DNA from: an uncultured Saprospiraceae bacterium | Lineage (GTDB): Bacteria > Bacteroidota > Bacteroidia > Chitinophagales > Saprospiraceae | DNA: 64,000 nt | Direction of reading: 5' to 3' | Assembly: GCA_943788055.1 (NCBI GenBank) | Contig: CALSOU010000004.1 | Coordinates: forward strand, 248,001-312,000 | Shown here: positions 9,222 to 18,501 of the stretch, piece by piece | Numbering within the stretch: position 1 is the stretch's first letter | Layout of the letters: every line of letters begins with the position of its first letter | Program-made: the position numbers and the translations under genes | Notes under the pieces: model-generated | What the model was told of the DNA's origin: nothing | The model's input: the letters and a program-made list of their open reading frames with translations, nothing else | Database searches by the model: none

Positions 9222-9911
9222 CTAATTGGATTTGTTGACGCCTTTTAAGAAAGGAACGAAACTGAACATTCCAAAATTAGAGGTAGAGAATTCTGATTGC
9301 GACATCCTTGTGTAGACGATCATCTCTTGTTCTTCATTACATCCCATTGGAATAACCATTTTACCGCCGATTGCTAGCTGACGAAGCAGCTTTTTGGGCA
9401 CTTCAGTCGCTCCCGCAGTAACGATGATCTTGTCAAAAGGTGCAAACCTAGGAGCACCTTCATAGCCATCACCAAAAAGTGTGCGTATTTGGCGAAAGCC
9501 AATTTTTGGAAGAAGCTTAGATGTTTTATCGAAAAGAACTTGTTGCCTTTCAATAGAGTAAACTTTTGCACCCATATATGAAAGGACGCACGCTTGATAA
9601 CCTGAACCAGTTCCAATTTCTAGTATTTTATCTCCCGGAAGAATTTCTAACAGTTGAGTTTGAAAAGCTACGGTGTAAGGATGAGAGATAGTTTGAGCAG
9701 CTTCGATAGGAAAAGCACGATTGTCATAAGCGAGCTCCATAAATGCAGAGTCAAGGAAATAGTGTCGCGGAATCATCTTGATCGCTTCAAGAACCTTCTG
9801 ACTGTGAATTCCTTTTTGTTCCAATTGCTTAGCTAGTAATTGTCTCTTACCCTTGTGATAGTATGAATCTTGGTATTGTCTTTCCCCCGTATTTTTTCTA
9901 AATCCGATCAC
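9222..9911 (-). CDS. pcm: Protein-L-isoaspartate O-methyltransferase
   Basis: The SAM-binding motif ILEIGTGSGYQACVLSYMG near residues 94-112 and the substrate segment FPIEAAQTISHPYTVA identify PCMT. The enzyme methylates abnormal L-isoaspartyl residues to start repair of aged proteins in the cytoplasm. The length of 229 residues is usual. It is convergent with the isc cluster and divergent from the phosphohexomutase gene, with about 145 bp between starts. Confidence 0.92.
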   Translation of the reverse strand: MIGFRKNTGERQYQDSYYHKGKRQLLAKQLEQKGIHSQKVLEAIKMIPRHYFLDSAFMELAYDNRAFPIEAAQTISHPYTVAFQTQLLEILPGDKILEIGTGSGYQACVLSYMGAKVYSIERQQVLFDKTSKLLPKIGFRQIRTLFGDGYEGAPRFAPFDKIIVTAGATEVPKKLLRQLAIGGKMVIPMGCNEEQEMIVYTRMSQSEFSTSNFGMFSFVPFLKGVNKSN

Positions 9912-10055
9912 TTAATTCAATTTGAAGTGGAAATATATTAAGATTTTTCATAATATGTATCTTCTTTGATTGATTTATTTATTCACAAGATCGAAGGGGG
10001 CAATTTTTATTATCTTCACGTCTGAGATAACAAGAGAATTTCTAAAATTATATAT

Positions 10056-11459
10056 ATGAATAAGCCAGCAGAAATAAAATTCGGTACAGACGGATGGCGA
10101 GCCATAATTGCAGATACCTACACATTGACCAATGTTATGAGAGTGGCTGAGGGTACGGCCCAGTGGATGAAAGATAACAGTATGAATAAGGTTGTAGTGG
10201 GACACGATTGTCGTTTTGGTGGTCCTATGTTTTCTAAGGCAACTGCAGAAGTTTTTTCAGCTTACGGGATTGAGGTATATAGAGCGAGTGACTATGTCTC
10301 AACTCCTATGGTTTCATATGGTGTGGTTAATGCAAAAGCTGACCTTGGTGTTGTAATAACAGCTAGTCACAATCCCCCTTCTTACAATGGGTTTAAACTT
10401 AAGTCTAAGTTTGGGGGACCAAGTGTACCGGCAGATATTGCAGCTGTAGAAGCTTCGATTCCTGAGTATTCTAGATTTGCAGCTGGAGAAATTACTGTAA
10501 ATACTTCGTTGATACATGAAATAGATTTAGAAGAGATCTATTATCAAAAAGTCATGGACTCATTTGATATAAAAGGCATTGCGACTTCTGGTATTAACCT
10601 GGCTTATGACGCTATGTATGGCGCAGGGCAGCGTGTACTACATAGAATTTTGCCGAAAGCAAAGTTATTGCATTGCGATGAAAATCCAGGTTTTCATGGT
10701 CAAGCTCCGGAGCCGATTGGGAGAAATCTGAATGAATTATCTAGATTTATTCAAGATTCAGATGTCTCTTATGTTGGTTTAGCTACTGATGGTGATGCAG
10801 ATCGAATTGGATTGTTTGACGAGCATGGAAAATTTGTAGATTCACATCATATATTACTTTTATTACTTTACTATCTAGCAGTTGAAAAGAACATGACAGG
10901 TGATGTCATTGTAACTTTCTCTGTGACTGAGAAGATGAAGAAATTAGCTGATCAATTGGGATTGAAAACGACCGTCACAAAGATTGGATTTAAATATATT
11001 GCTGAACTTATGCTTGAACAGGATGTTCTTGTTGGAGGAGAAGAATCAGGTGGACTTGCCGTTAAGGGTTTTATTCCAGAACGGGATGGAATTTGGATAG
11101 GTCTTACAATCATGGAGTTTATGGCCAAATCAGGTAAAAGATTACATGAATTGGTTAGTATGATCCATGAAAGGGTAGGATCTTTTGACTTTGATAGAGA
11201 TGATTTACATTTAGACGAAGAGAAGAAACAGGCTGTTATCGCTAGATGTCAGACAGGTGGTATTGACAACATCGGCGATCTCGTAGTCAAGGACACAGAT
11301 GATATCGATGGATATAAGTTTTTCTTCGAAACTGAAGGAGAATGGGTTATGATAAGACCTTCGGGAACAGAACCGGTACTGCGTGTTTATGCTCAGGCGG
11401 CAAATTCAACTAGGGTTCGAGAGATTTTAGATACAACACACGCGTTCTTCCAACAATAA
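10056..11459 (+). CDS. Phosphoglucomutase/phosphomannomutase family protein
   Basis: This alpha-D-phosphohexomutase of 467 residues has all four active-site elements: the phosphoserine loop TASHNPPSYNG with Ser104, the metal loop DGDADRIGLFD, the sugar loop GGEESGG and the phosphate loop RPSGTEPVLRVY. It interconverts hexose 1- and 6-phosphates in the cytoplasm. Whether glucose, mannose or glucosamine phosphate is preferred cannot be decided from the motifs. It is followed 22 bp later by an unknown gene, likely co-transcribed. Confidence 0.9.
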   Translation: MNKPAEIKFGTDGWRAIIADTYTLTNVMRVAEGTAQWMKDNSMNKVVVGHDCRFGGPMFSKATAEVFSAYGIEVYRASDYVSTPMVSYGVVNAKADLGVVITASHNPPSYNGFKLKSKFGGPSVPADIAAVEASIPEYSRFAAGEITVNTSLIHEIDLEEIYYQKVMDSFDIKGIATSGINLAYDAMYGAGQRVLHRILPKAKLLHCDENPGFHGQAPEPIGRNLNELSRFIQDSDVSYVGLATDGDADRIGLFDEHGKFVDSHHILLLLLYYLAVEKNMTGDVIVTFSVTEKMKKLADQLGLKTTVTKIGFKYIAELMLEQDVLVGGEESGGLAVKGFIPERDGIWIGLTIMEFMAKSGKRLHELVSMIHERVGSFDFDRDDLHLDEEKKQAVIARCQTGGIDNIGDLVVKDTDDIDGYKFFFETEGEWVMIRPSGTEPVLRVYAQAANSTRVREILDTTHAFFQQ

Positions 11460-11481
11460 GAATAGATAAAAGAGCTATTAC

Positions 11482-12018
11482 ATGAATTATACAGCACTGA
11501 AATCAAAAGTTGCTAAGTATTTGAAAATTAAGCAAAATACGCATGATTATAGAGATCAATGGAAAGCTGGCAAGAAGAAGTTAGTAATAGATACTTTGCA
11601 AGGTATCATTAACAATACTAACCTCGAGGCTGAGATAGATATTAAGGATGATGTTGATAACCTTGAAGTTATCATGTTTAATCTTGGTCGCACAAAAAGT
11701 GGGATTCGTGAGAAGCTTCAAGGGGAAGAGTATCGTACAGTAGTTCGTAATAATGGGTTGTTAGTTTATCAGCAATTATTTAACGGTAAATTGGTTGTGT
11801 TGATCGTCCAGCCTTTTCTAGAAGGTTATGGAGAGCCGCAACAACCTAAGACTTTAGAGATTCTGCGACCTGATGAAATCAATGAGGGCTACATTGTGCG
11901 ACATGTTGAAGAATTACTAAATGAGTTGACTAATTGGGAAGACTATGATGATGATCAGCCTGCTCCACCTCCAATTGGGTTTAACACGCAATTTCAAATG
12001 ACAGAAGACGAGGTATAG
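11482..12018 (+). CDS. Hypothetical protein, acidic C-terminus
   Basis: The product has 178 residues, no signal peptide and no membrane segment. The N-terminal half is basic (Lys-rich); the C-terminal 40 residues are acidic and proline-rich (EDYDDDQPAPPP). I do not recognise a domain. The 22 bp spacing from the phosphohexomutase suggests an operon. Coding character is good and the reading frame is uninterrupted; the function is unknown. Confidence 0.72.
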   Translation: MNYTALKSKVAKYLKIKQNTHDYRDQWKAGKKKLVIDTLQGIINNTNLEAEIDIKDDVDNLEVIMFNLGRTKSGIREKLQGEEYRTVVRNNGLLVYQQLFNGKLVVLIVQPFLEGYGEPQQPKTLEILRPDEINEGYIVRHVEELLNELTNWEDYDDDQPAPPPIGFNTQFQMTEDEV

Positions 12019-12112
12019 ATCAGGAATTGTATCTAGCTAGATTTTCTTCTATCTTTTTGTTATTGGATAGTTTAGAGCTTTTCTAATTGATAGATTCCTA
12101 AAATGATCATTG

Positions 12113-13105
12113 TTATGAAAAATATCCATCATCCTGCAGAAAACGGAAGTTCTTTTCGCTTCTCTCGATGATTTCTCTGTCATTGGAAATAAGATATGCT
12201 CCGTCTAAGTCTGCGAACTCGAAGTAGGATATTAATTGTAACATGTGATTTATTCCGATACTAGATTCGGTCATGCAACCAGCAAGAAGCTTTTTGCCAT
12301 GTTCTCGAGCATAGTTTATAATTTCCAAAGTAGGTGTAATACCGCCGCACTTTGTCAGTTTTAGAACATAGCCATCATAAGATTGGACATACTTTTTTGC
12401 ATCACTAAGTGACGTTATGGATTCATCTAAAAGAAACAGGCTATCTTGAGGTCGATCTAACCGATCAATTTCATTTACCATCGTTTTGCGAAGTAATTGT
12501 TCGATGTATAAACAACCTTGGTTTTGTAGGTGATTTATTGCTTTTTGGGCTTGACCCATATCATCAAACGCACCATTGGCATCTATACCAAAAGACCTTC
12601 CAGCATCTACTATTCTGGTAATAATATCCTCTCTGAAATCTTGTTGATTGATTTTGATTTTGAAAACTGGCCATCTCTGGTCTAGTTTCTCTTCGACGCT
12701 TTCCACGGAATCACTCATTCCGATTGTAATCGATGACGGTACTTCAGGATTCTCAGCTACTTCTAAGTCAGGACCATATTTGTGATCATGAAGGTCATGA
12801 TATGCAGTTTCGAAAGCGCTTCGTAGAAAAGAATTGGAAGGAAATAAATCAAGAAGCTTTGTGTAAAATGCCTTTGGAGAGATGTCAGAAGCTATTCTTG
12901 TGATCTGTGGAGCAGCCTTGTGAGCAAGTGCAAGCATATCATCAATATTCTGTCCGTAGTAATCAATGGCGACTGTTTCACCGAAACCGGTGTTGTTTTT
13001 ATCAGCGAGTTCAATAAGTAGTTGATCTCTATGGTTGTATGCACCGTGAGAAATTGTAAATTTGGTTTTAAGGATTAATCTATTTTGATGACAGTGTATC
13101 TGCAA
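12113..13105 (-). CDS. Enolase-superfamily dipeptide epimerase (L-Ala-D/L-Glu epimerase type)
   Basis: The muconate-lactonizing subgroup signature is complete: KIK with Lys149 and Lys151, metal ligands Asp175 (DANG), Glu202 (YIEQ) and Asp227 (LDES), and the second catalytic lysine Lys249 in VLKLTKCGG. Such enzymes epimerise dipeptides, often L-Ala-D-Glu released from cell-wall peptides. The start is TTG at 13105: an in-frame stop lies only six codons upstream and the usual N-terminal strand (ILKTKFTISHG) begins at once. The exact dipeptide substrate is inferred. Confidence 0.85.
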   Translation of the reverse strand: MQIHCHQNRLILKTKFTISHGAYNHRDQLLIELADKNNTGFGETVAIDYYGQNIDDMLALAHKAAPQITRIASDISPKAFYTKLLDLFPSNSFLRSAFETAYHDLHDHKYGPDLEVAENPEVPSSITIGMSDSVESVEEKLDQRWPVFKIKINQQDFREDIITRIVDAGRSFGIDANGAFDDMGQAQKAINHLQNQGCLYIEQLLRKTMVNEIDRLDRPQDSLFLLDESITSLSDAKKYVQSYDGYVLKLTKCGGITPTLEIINYAREHGKKLLAGCMTESSIGINHMLQLISYFEFADLDGAYLISNDREIIERSEKNFRFLQDDGYFS

Positions 13106-13128
13106 ACCTTTCTGATATATTTAGTAAA

Positions 13129-14661
13129 ATGATAAAAATACATTTTTTAGCTCTTGTTGTATGTCTGTTTTTAGCTCTTGCTTGCAACCTACCAACTCAG
13201 GAAGAATTTTTGGACGGAACAAAAGATGCTTTATGGGCGATACCATTGATCAATGATGAAATCACTATGGAAGATATTTTCACTTCTTCAGATCCAACTA
13301 GTAATTCTCAAGTTCGATTCGACGATGACGGAAGAGTGATTGTGAATTATTCTGGTGAGGTACTCCGCGATCCAGCGTCAGTAGTCTTTCCTCCGATTTT
13401 TGGAATCGGTTATATACCTATGAGTGATACTTTTTTTCAGTTAGATCTCTCACAAGGTGCAACTTTAAATGCAATTGATTCTGCTGTGTTTCTTCAAGAT
13501 CAGTTGAATTTTCGTTTTATTTCATCATCCACGGAGCCGATAGAAGTAGAAGTTTGGATAGAGGAAATACAACTAGATGGGGTGCGACTAAGACAATTCG
13601 CTTCCTTTCCTGGTTCCCCAACAGGTGCTGAAGTTGAAATAGTAAGTCCACCTATAGATCTTGAGGGATGGTCTTTGATAGGGAATGATAATCTGATAAC
13701 CTTTCACTATGATGCGCGCACAGCGGATGGGAATCGTGTAGAGATTGATGAAGTTGCTGTGAATTTTAATTTGCTCCAATTTAGTTATCTGCAAGGATAT
13801 TTTCCTAGGACTTTTCGTCCAGTGAGTGGGAGTTTTATTCCTATCAATTTATATAAGAGATGGTTATCTGGAAGAATGGATTTCGTTGATCCAAAAGTCT
13901 CACTTTCTGTTGAAAACTCTTTTGGGTTTGCTGTAGGCACTGAATTTAAGGAAATGACTCTGGAAACGACAGGAGGAGAAAAGTTTGATATTGAAGCCGA
14001 AGTAATTGAAACGGGTATTATTTTCAATTATCCAACTTTCGAAGAGATGGGAGAAGTGAAGCTTACGTACTTTGAGTTTACTAAGGATAATAGCAACGTT
14101 CGGGAAATATTTGAAGATAGAATCGCTAAGTTTAATTACAATATTGATGCTATTGCAAATCCTAGTGATGACCCAGACTTTTTGGGGTATATGACTAGTG
14201 ATTCGTACTATGCTGTACAATTAAATGTTGAAGTGCCACTTAATTTATCAGTGAATCAATTAAAGGTTACTGATACATTGGACATTAATTTACCCGATAA
14301 TGAAGTTAGTTATATTGACACTGCTGAGTTGAAGCTTATTGTAGAAAATAACTTTCCAATTGATGTCACAACTCAACTATATCTGATGAATGATCAGGAT
14401 GAAGTGATTGATAGTATTTTTGATAAAGGTCCTATCTTTTTGGCAGGTGGAACTTATGACGGTACAGAGACGTTGAGCGACGTGGACAAGCAGACGTATT
14501 TTATAGACTTTTCAGCAAATAAGTTAGCTAATCTGAAAGAGACAAAGAGGCTGTTGGTTCAACCCACTTTTCAGTCAACACAGGGTGATGGAGAGTATGT
14601 GTGGATATATAAGGATTTTGGTATTCGTATAAAAATGGGAGCTAAGTTTAGTTTAGAGTAA
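13129..14661 (+). CDS. Large hypothetical lipoprotein, partner of the following barrel gene
   Basis: The 510-residue product has a signal peptide and lipobox LALAC, with the acylated cysteine near residue 19. The remainder is a long beta-rich region with repeated short strands and no recognised domain. The gene is divergent from the epimerase (23 bp between starts) and is followed 90 bp later by a DUF5723-like outer-membrane protein. A lipoprotein beside an outer-membrane barrel suggests they work together at the outer membrane (inference). Confidence 0.7.
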   Translation: MIKIHFLALVVCLFLALACNLPTQEEFLDGTKDALWAIPLINDEITMEDIFTSSDPTSNSQVRFDDDGRVIVNYSGEVLRDPASVVFPPIFGIGYIPMSDTFFQLDLSQGATLNAIDSAVFLQDQLNFRFISSSTEPIEVEVWIEEIQLDGVRLRQFASFPGSPTGAEVEIVSPPIDLEGWSLIGNDNLITFHYDARTADGNRVEIDEVAVNFNLLQFSYLQGYFPRTFRPVSGSFIPINLYKRWLSGRMDFVDPKVSLSVENSFGFAVGTEFKEMTLETTGGEKFDIEAEVIETGIIFNYPTFEEMGEVKLTYFEFTKDNSNVREIFEDRIAKFNYNIDAIANPSDDPDFLGYMTSDSYYAVQLNVEVPLNLSVNQLKVTDTLDINLPDNEVSYIDTAELKLIVENNFPIDVTTQLYLMNDQDEVIDSIFDKGPIFLAGGTYDGTETLSDVDKQTYFIDFSANKLANLKETKRLLVQPTFQSTQGDGEYVWIYKDFGIRIKMGAKFSLE

Positions 14662-14751
14662 TCCGCACGAGTAAACAAATAGGACATTTAATAAAATATA
14701 CTTCATAAGATTGGTGGCATTAATAAAACTACCCAATTAATAGAGTTTTGC

Positions 14752-16053
14752 ATGAGATACATATGGTTAATTTGCCTTTTTTTCGTCGCTCATTTTCTTA
14801 AAGCACAAGAAGAACTTAGTTTGTTTTTTCACCCTGATGTAATTCAGTCTGGCCAGTTGCAGCCAGCTTATGCTCCCCAAGGAACTTTTAATATTGGTTT
14901 TGGAAGTACTTACTTTCACTTAGATGCTAGAGGTCCAAGGATTCTTAGCTCAAGTGGGACAATTAACTACTTAAGGGACCTGGCGGGTGGAATAACTCAG
15001 AATTACTTGAGTTCAGACGCTTCTTTTAATGCAATTGACTTGGGTTTCGTTAAAGATGGCTGGTATATAAGAGCTGGATATCAGATGCATTCAAATGGAT
15101 ATTTTAATTTTAGACCAGACCTGGCAAAACTTTTTGTTGCTGGCAATGCAAACGAAATTGGCAAAACAATTGAGTTTGGTCCGTCGCTTTATTTTAGACA
15201 GACAAGTGAAGCTTTTATAGGAGCTTCATACTTGATCGATGATTATTATCGATTTGGGGCTAATTTGAAATTTATTTCGGGAGCGCTTGACATAAGTACA
15301 CCAGAGACTGAATTTAATCTGACAACAGGAGATGAGTTTTACGAGATTATGGTTGAAAATGATTATCTAATCAATACTTCATATAACAGTTTGGAGTTTT
15401 CGCTTAGAGAAGCGTTGCCTTTTTCGAACCCATTTCAAGATAACATCGGAGTCTCTGCAGATTTTGGGTTTCAATATATTGCAGATCGATTTGATATTTC
15501 TGCAAGTCTACTTGATGTAGGTCTGATAAGATGGAGATCAAACCCTACCAATTATAGAAGTGAGGGTAAATACACATTTGAAGGATTCACTTTTGATGAT
15601 GCTACAGTTGATACACTAGAAGTTTTACTTGACACGCTCCAACAGGTTTTCGATGTAGGTATTAGTTTTGAAAATTATACTACGTTTACACCGATTAAGA
15701 TTGTCTTTGGGGGTGAGTATCATCTCAATACTGTTCATCTCGGTGCTGTTTTATATGGAGAGTGGAAACAGAATAGATTTCTACCGGCTATAGGCCTAAA
15801 CGTGCGGAAAAGAGTATGGAATTTCTGGGATGTTGGCGTTTCTTACGCTTACAAGAATAATACATACTCAAATTTAGGATTGAGTTCAGTTATGAATTTA
15901 GGCCCCGTTCAATTATATGCATTGAGCGATAATGTGGTTGGGATTTTCCTACCTTGGAATAGGATCAAAATGAATTTTAGAGTCGGGGCCAATATCAATG
16001 TCGGAAGAGCAAAGAAACCAAAAACAATTAGTGATACTGCTGCATTATATTAA
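14752..16053 (+). CDS. DUF5723-like outer-membrane beta-barrel protein
   Basis: After a signal peptide ending in FLKAQ the 433-residue protein shows the opening of this Bacteroidota family (LSLFFHPDVIQSGQLQPAYA) and then alternating hydrophobic/polar strands rich in Phe, Tyr and Gly, as in an outer-membrane barrel. The family has no assigned biochemical role that I know of. It sits between a lipoprotein and a T9SS-exported esterase on the same strand, so it belongs to a group of envelope genes. Confidence 0.72.
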   Translation: MRYIWLICLFFVAHFLKAQEELSLFFHPDVIQSGQLQPAYAPQGTFNIGFGSTYFHLDARGPRILSSSGTINYLRDLAGGITQNYLSSDASFNAIDLGFVKDGWYIRAGYQMHSNGYFNFRPDLAKLFVAGNANEIGKTIEFGPSLYFRQTSEAFIGASYLIDDYYRFGANLKFISGALDISTPETEFNLTTGDEFYEIMVENDYLINTSYNSLEFSLREALPFSNPFQDNIGVSADFGFQYIADRFDISASLLDVGLIRWRSNPTNYRSEGKYTFEGFTFDDATVDTLEVLLDTLQQVFDVGISFENYTTFTPIKIVFGGEYHLNTVHLGAVLYGEWKQNRFLPAIGLNVRKRVWNFWDVGVSYAYKNNTYSNLGLSSVMNLGPVQLYALSDNVVGIFLPWNRIKMNFRVGANINVGRAKKPKTISDTAALY

Positions 16054-16094
16054 CTGATTACCTTAAATCCTTTGAAAGATTAAATCGAGAAACA

Positions 16095-17330
16095 ATGAAA
16101 ATAAGAATCCATTTTATTTTGTCTATAGCGATGATGCTAGCTGCTTTAAATCTGCAGGCACAATTTGACTATGGTTGCGACGGAGATAGATATATTGATC
16201 CAGTGATTACTAATTATGGTCAGGATGAGATAAAGTACGGAAGGAATATCAATCCAGCTGGGGATAGTGTAGACCTATTTATGGACGTTTATTATCCAGA
16301 ATCTGATCCTGTAGATGCTAGGCCATTAGTTGTACTTGCACATGGAGGTTCGTTTATAGGAGGTAATCGCCAGGATATGGAAGACTATTGTATACGATTG
16401 GCTGAACGCGGTTATGTCGCAGCTACTGTTGATTATAGACTGCTTAGTATATTAAACGGAATTCCCGATTCCATCAAGGCAATGGATATCGCTATTAAAG
16501 CATCTCATGACATGAAAGGAGCTATTCGTTGGTTTAAGCACAATGCTATCGAAGATGGGAATACATACAATGTTGATCCTGAGATGATATTTATTGGAGG
16601 TTATTCAGCTGGTGCTATAACAGCTTGTGTAGCTGGCTTAGTGGACCCCGAAGATGTTGATTTACCTTTTTTGACTGAAATAATTGAAAATAATGGTGGG
16701 TACGAAGGAAATACTGGGGATCCAGCTCATTTCATTTATGACACAGAAGTTCGTGGAATACTAAGTCTATCCGGAGCAGTTTATGACACAAGTTGGATTA
16801 CTGCTTCTGACCCATTGATTTATAGTTTGCATGGAACTGCTGATAATATAGTGCCTTACAACAAAGGTTTTGCGGTGGTATTTGGATTTGAAATAGTGCC
16901 TCTATATGGTAGTGGAAGTATTGGACTGCGCCAGCAAAGTCTCAACCTTGGTGGGTCGTTATTTACTGTCGAAGGAGGAGGACATACCGATATTTATTTT
17001 GAACCTTCATATGAGAATACTCGAAATCAATTTCTAGCTGAGACGGATGCAGCATTTGCTGACATAATCTGTGGAGTTATCAGTGAAACCAAAGTCGAAT
17101 CAGAATCTGTGGCACGTGTATTTCCATCACCTGCAAATAGCTTTATAAATATTGACGGGATACCTGCAAGTTCGGAAGTTCACATTTATAATTCACAAGG
17201 AATGCTAGTGAAAAAAGTGCGCAAATCAGCAAATCAGCAAATAGACATTTCTACTTTGAACGCCGGAGTTTATCACTATGCAATTAGCTCTGGAGATACT
17301 TTACAGACCGGAAAGTTTGTCAAAATGTAG
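16095..17330 (+). CDS. Secreted alpha/beta-hydrolase (esterase) with T9SS type A sorting domain
   Basis: A signal peptide ends in LNLQAQ. The hydrolase domain (about residues 45-330) has the oxyanion HGGSFIGG and the nucleophile elbow GGYSAGA, as in BD-FAE/carboxylesterase-type enzymes; the likely catalytic histidine is in GGGHTD. The last 75 residues (VFPSPANSFINI, IYNSQGMLVKKV, LNAGVYHYAI) form a T9SS type A C-terminal domain, so the enzyme should cross the outer membrane by type IX secretion and be attached or released. The natural ester substrate is unknown. Confidence 0.87.
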   Translation: MKIRIHFILSIAMMLAALNLQAQFDYGCDGDRYIDPVITNYGQDEIKYGRNINPAGDSVDLFMDVYYPESDPVDARPLVVLAHGGSFIGGNRQDMEDYCIRLAERGYVAATVDYRLLSILNGIPDSIKAMDIAIKASHDMKGAIRWFKHNAIEDGNTYNVDPEMIFIGGYSAGAITACVAGLVDPEDVDLPFLTEIIENNGGYEGNTGDPAHFIYDTEVRGILSLSGAVYDTSWITASDPLIYSLHGTADNIVPYNKGFAVVFGFEIVPLYGSGSIGLRQQSLNLGGSLFTVEGGGHTDIYFEPSYENTRNQFLAETDAAFADIICGVISETKVESESVARVFPSPANSFINIDGIPASSEVHIYNSQGMLVKKVRKSANQQIDISTLNAGVYHYAISSGDTLQTGKFVKM

Positions 17331-17571
17331 ATTGCTAGAAGTCACAAGATTAAACCTCTTGAAATTTTTGATTTTTGTTGAGTTACTCATAGCTAAGCAA
17401 AGATTTTTACAAAATATCTGGGAAGACTTTTATGTGTAGTTTTTTTTCAGCTTGTTAGAAGTTGTATTTATCTGCGTATATCTCATAAACGTGTGGCGCA
17501 CTAGTCGCAATAAATGGATTATCAATTTGTTGTGATTAATTTTTTTTTGAAATTCGATGAGGCCCAGATAA

Positions 17572-17599
17572 AAGGAGCAACACGATCGTGTCACTCCTT
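17572..17599 (-). terminator. Terminator of the coiled-coil lipoprotein gene
   Basis: On the minus strand AAGGAG...CTCCTT forms a stem that continues through two G-T wobbles into the palindrome ACACGATCGTGT and is followed by TTTT. It lies 27 bp past the stop at 17626. Confidence 0.65.
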
Positions 17600-17625
17600 C
17601 ATACGTTATGGGGATTACTCTTTAT

Positions 17626-18126
17626 TTAAGATTTTAATTTTTTATTCAGATCATACATAAACTTTTGTACATCGTTCTTGAAATCTGGCCATCCAGCTTT
17701 TAGAGCCTTTGCATCATCGCTCAATTCTGTCCGAGCTTCACGTACATCTTCACTTATCTCCTTAATACCGTGCTTTGCTGTAGTTTTGGCTTCGTCAAAG
17801 TCATCGCTGATTTTTGTTTCAATATCTTCGATATTAGAAATAATTTTGTTTTTCCAATTCACTAATTGAGCTCTGTCTTTTTTTAACTCTTCTTGCAGTT
17901 CATCAGACGATTCTTGAATTTTCGCGTCAATTGTAACCAGTTGTTCATCGATCTCGTTTCTAAGTTCTAGCATTTCGTTTTTTATTGAATTGCTTGAGTC
18001 TTCTATTTCCTTGTTAATTTCATTTAACTCGGTTTGTATTTTAGTTTCTTCTGTTGTTGTTTCGGAACCACTCGTGCAAGCAAAGACTGAAATGAATAAT
18101 CCGAAAGCTAAGCTTTTGTAAAACAT
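17626..18126 (-). CDS. Coiled-coil lipoprotein
   Basis: A short signal sequence ends in the lipobox VFAC (Cys17), followed by a Ser/Thr/Glu linker. Nearly all of residues 30-160 are Glu, Lys, Asp, Ile and Leu in heptad-like spacing, predicting a long coiled coil of the kind that spans or braces the periplasm. The length is 166 residues. No enzymatic motif is present. A strong terminator follows, so it is probably a single-gene transcript. Function unknown. Confidence 0.7.
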   Translation of the reverse strand: MFYKSLAFGLFISVFACTSGSETTTEETKIQTELNEINKEIEDSSNSIKNEMLELRNEIDEQLVTIDAKIQESSDELQEELKKDRAQLVNWKNKIISNIEDIETKISDDFDEAKTTAKHGIKEISEDVREARTELSDDAKALKAGWPDFKNDVQKFMYDLNKKLKS

Positions 18127-18244
18127 ATAATTTTTTTTGAGTTATTCTAAAATTCATTGAACAGATGATATTTTAGTTAATAGTTTAATGTTTGATGACA
18201 TAGACTCTATAATCTGTGCCTATATCTTGTTTCGGTCAAAACTA

Positions 18245-18478
18245 TTACTCATGAATCAAGGTTTTGTTCGCTTTATGTCTGTCTAGTCTGTATTTAGAAG
18301 TTGTTTTATTGTCAATAACAACTTGGTAAATTGATAAGGGAAAAAGTGATTTGCAGACTTGAGCTTTTATATAAGCTAGACATGTTTTTTTGGCGGAAGC
18401 CCTATCTACCAAAAGCTTTCCCCTTCTAAACTTCCCATTATCAAAGAGAATTATCTTCATATATTGATTATGTTTCAT
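18245..18478 (-). CDS. Small basic hypothetical protein
   Basis: A 77-codon ATG frame is divergent from parC, with 23 bp between starts. The product is rich in Lys, Arg and Ile/Val, has two cysteines and no signal peptide. It reads like a small folded protein rather than low-complexity noise, but I cannot name a family, and the frame may be a chance ORF in the parC leader. Confidence 0.4.
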   Translation of the reverse strand: MKHNQYMKIILFDNGKFRRGKLLVDRASAKKTCLAYIKAQVCKSLFPLSIYQVVIDNKTTSKYRLDRHKANKTLIHE

Positions 18479-18501
18479 ATTTTAGCGGTTCATTTACAAG
18501 T

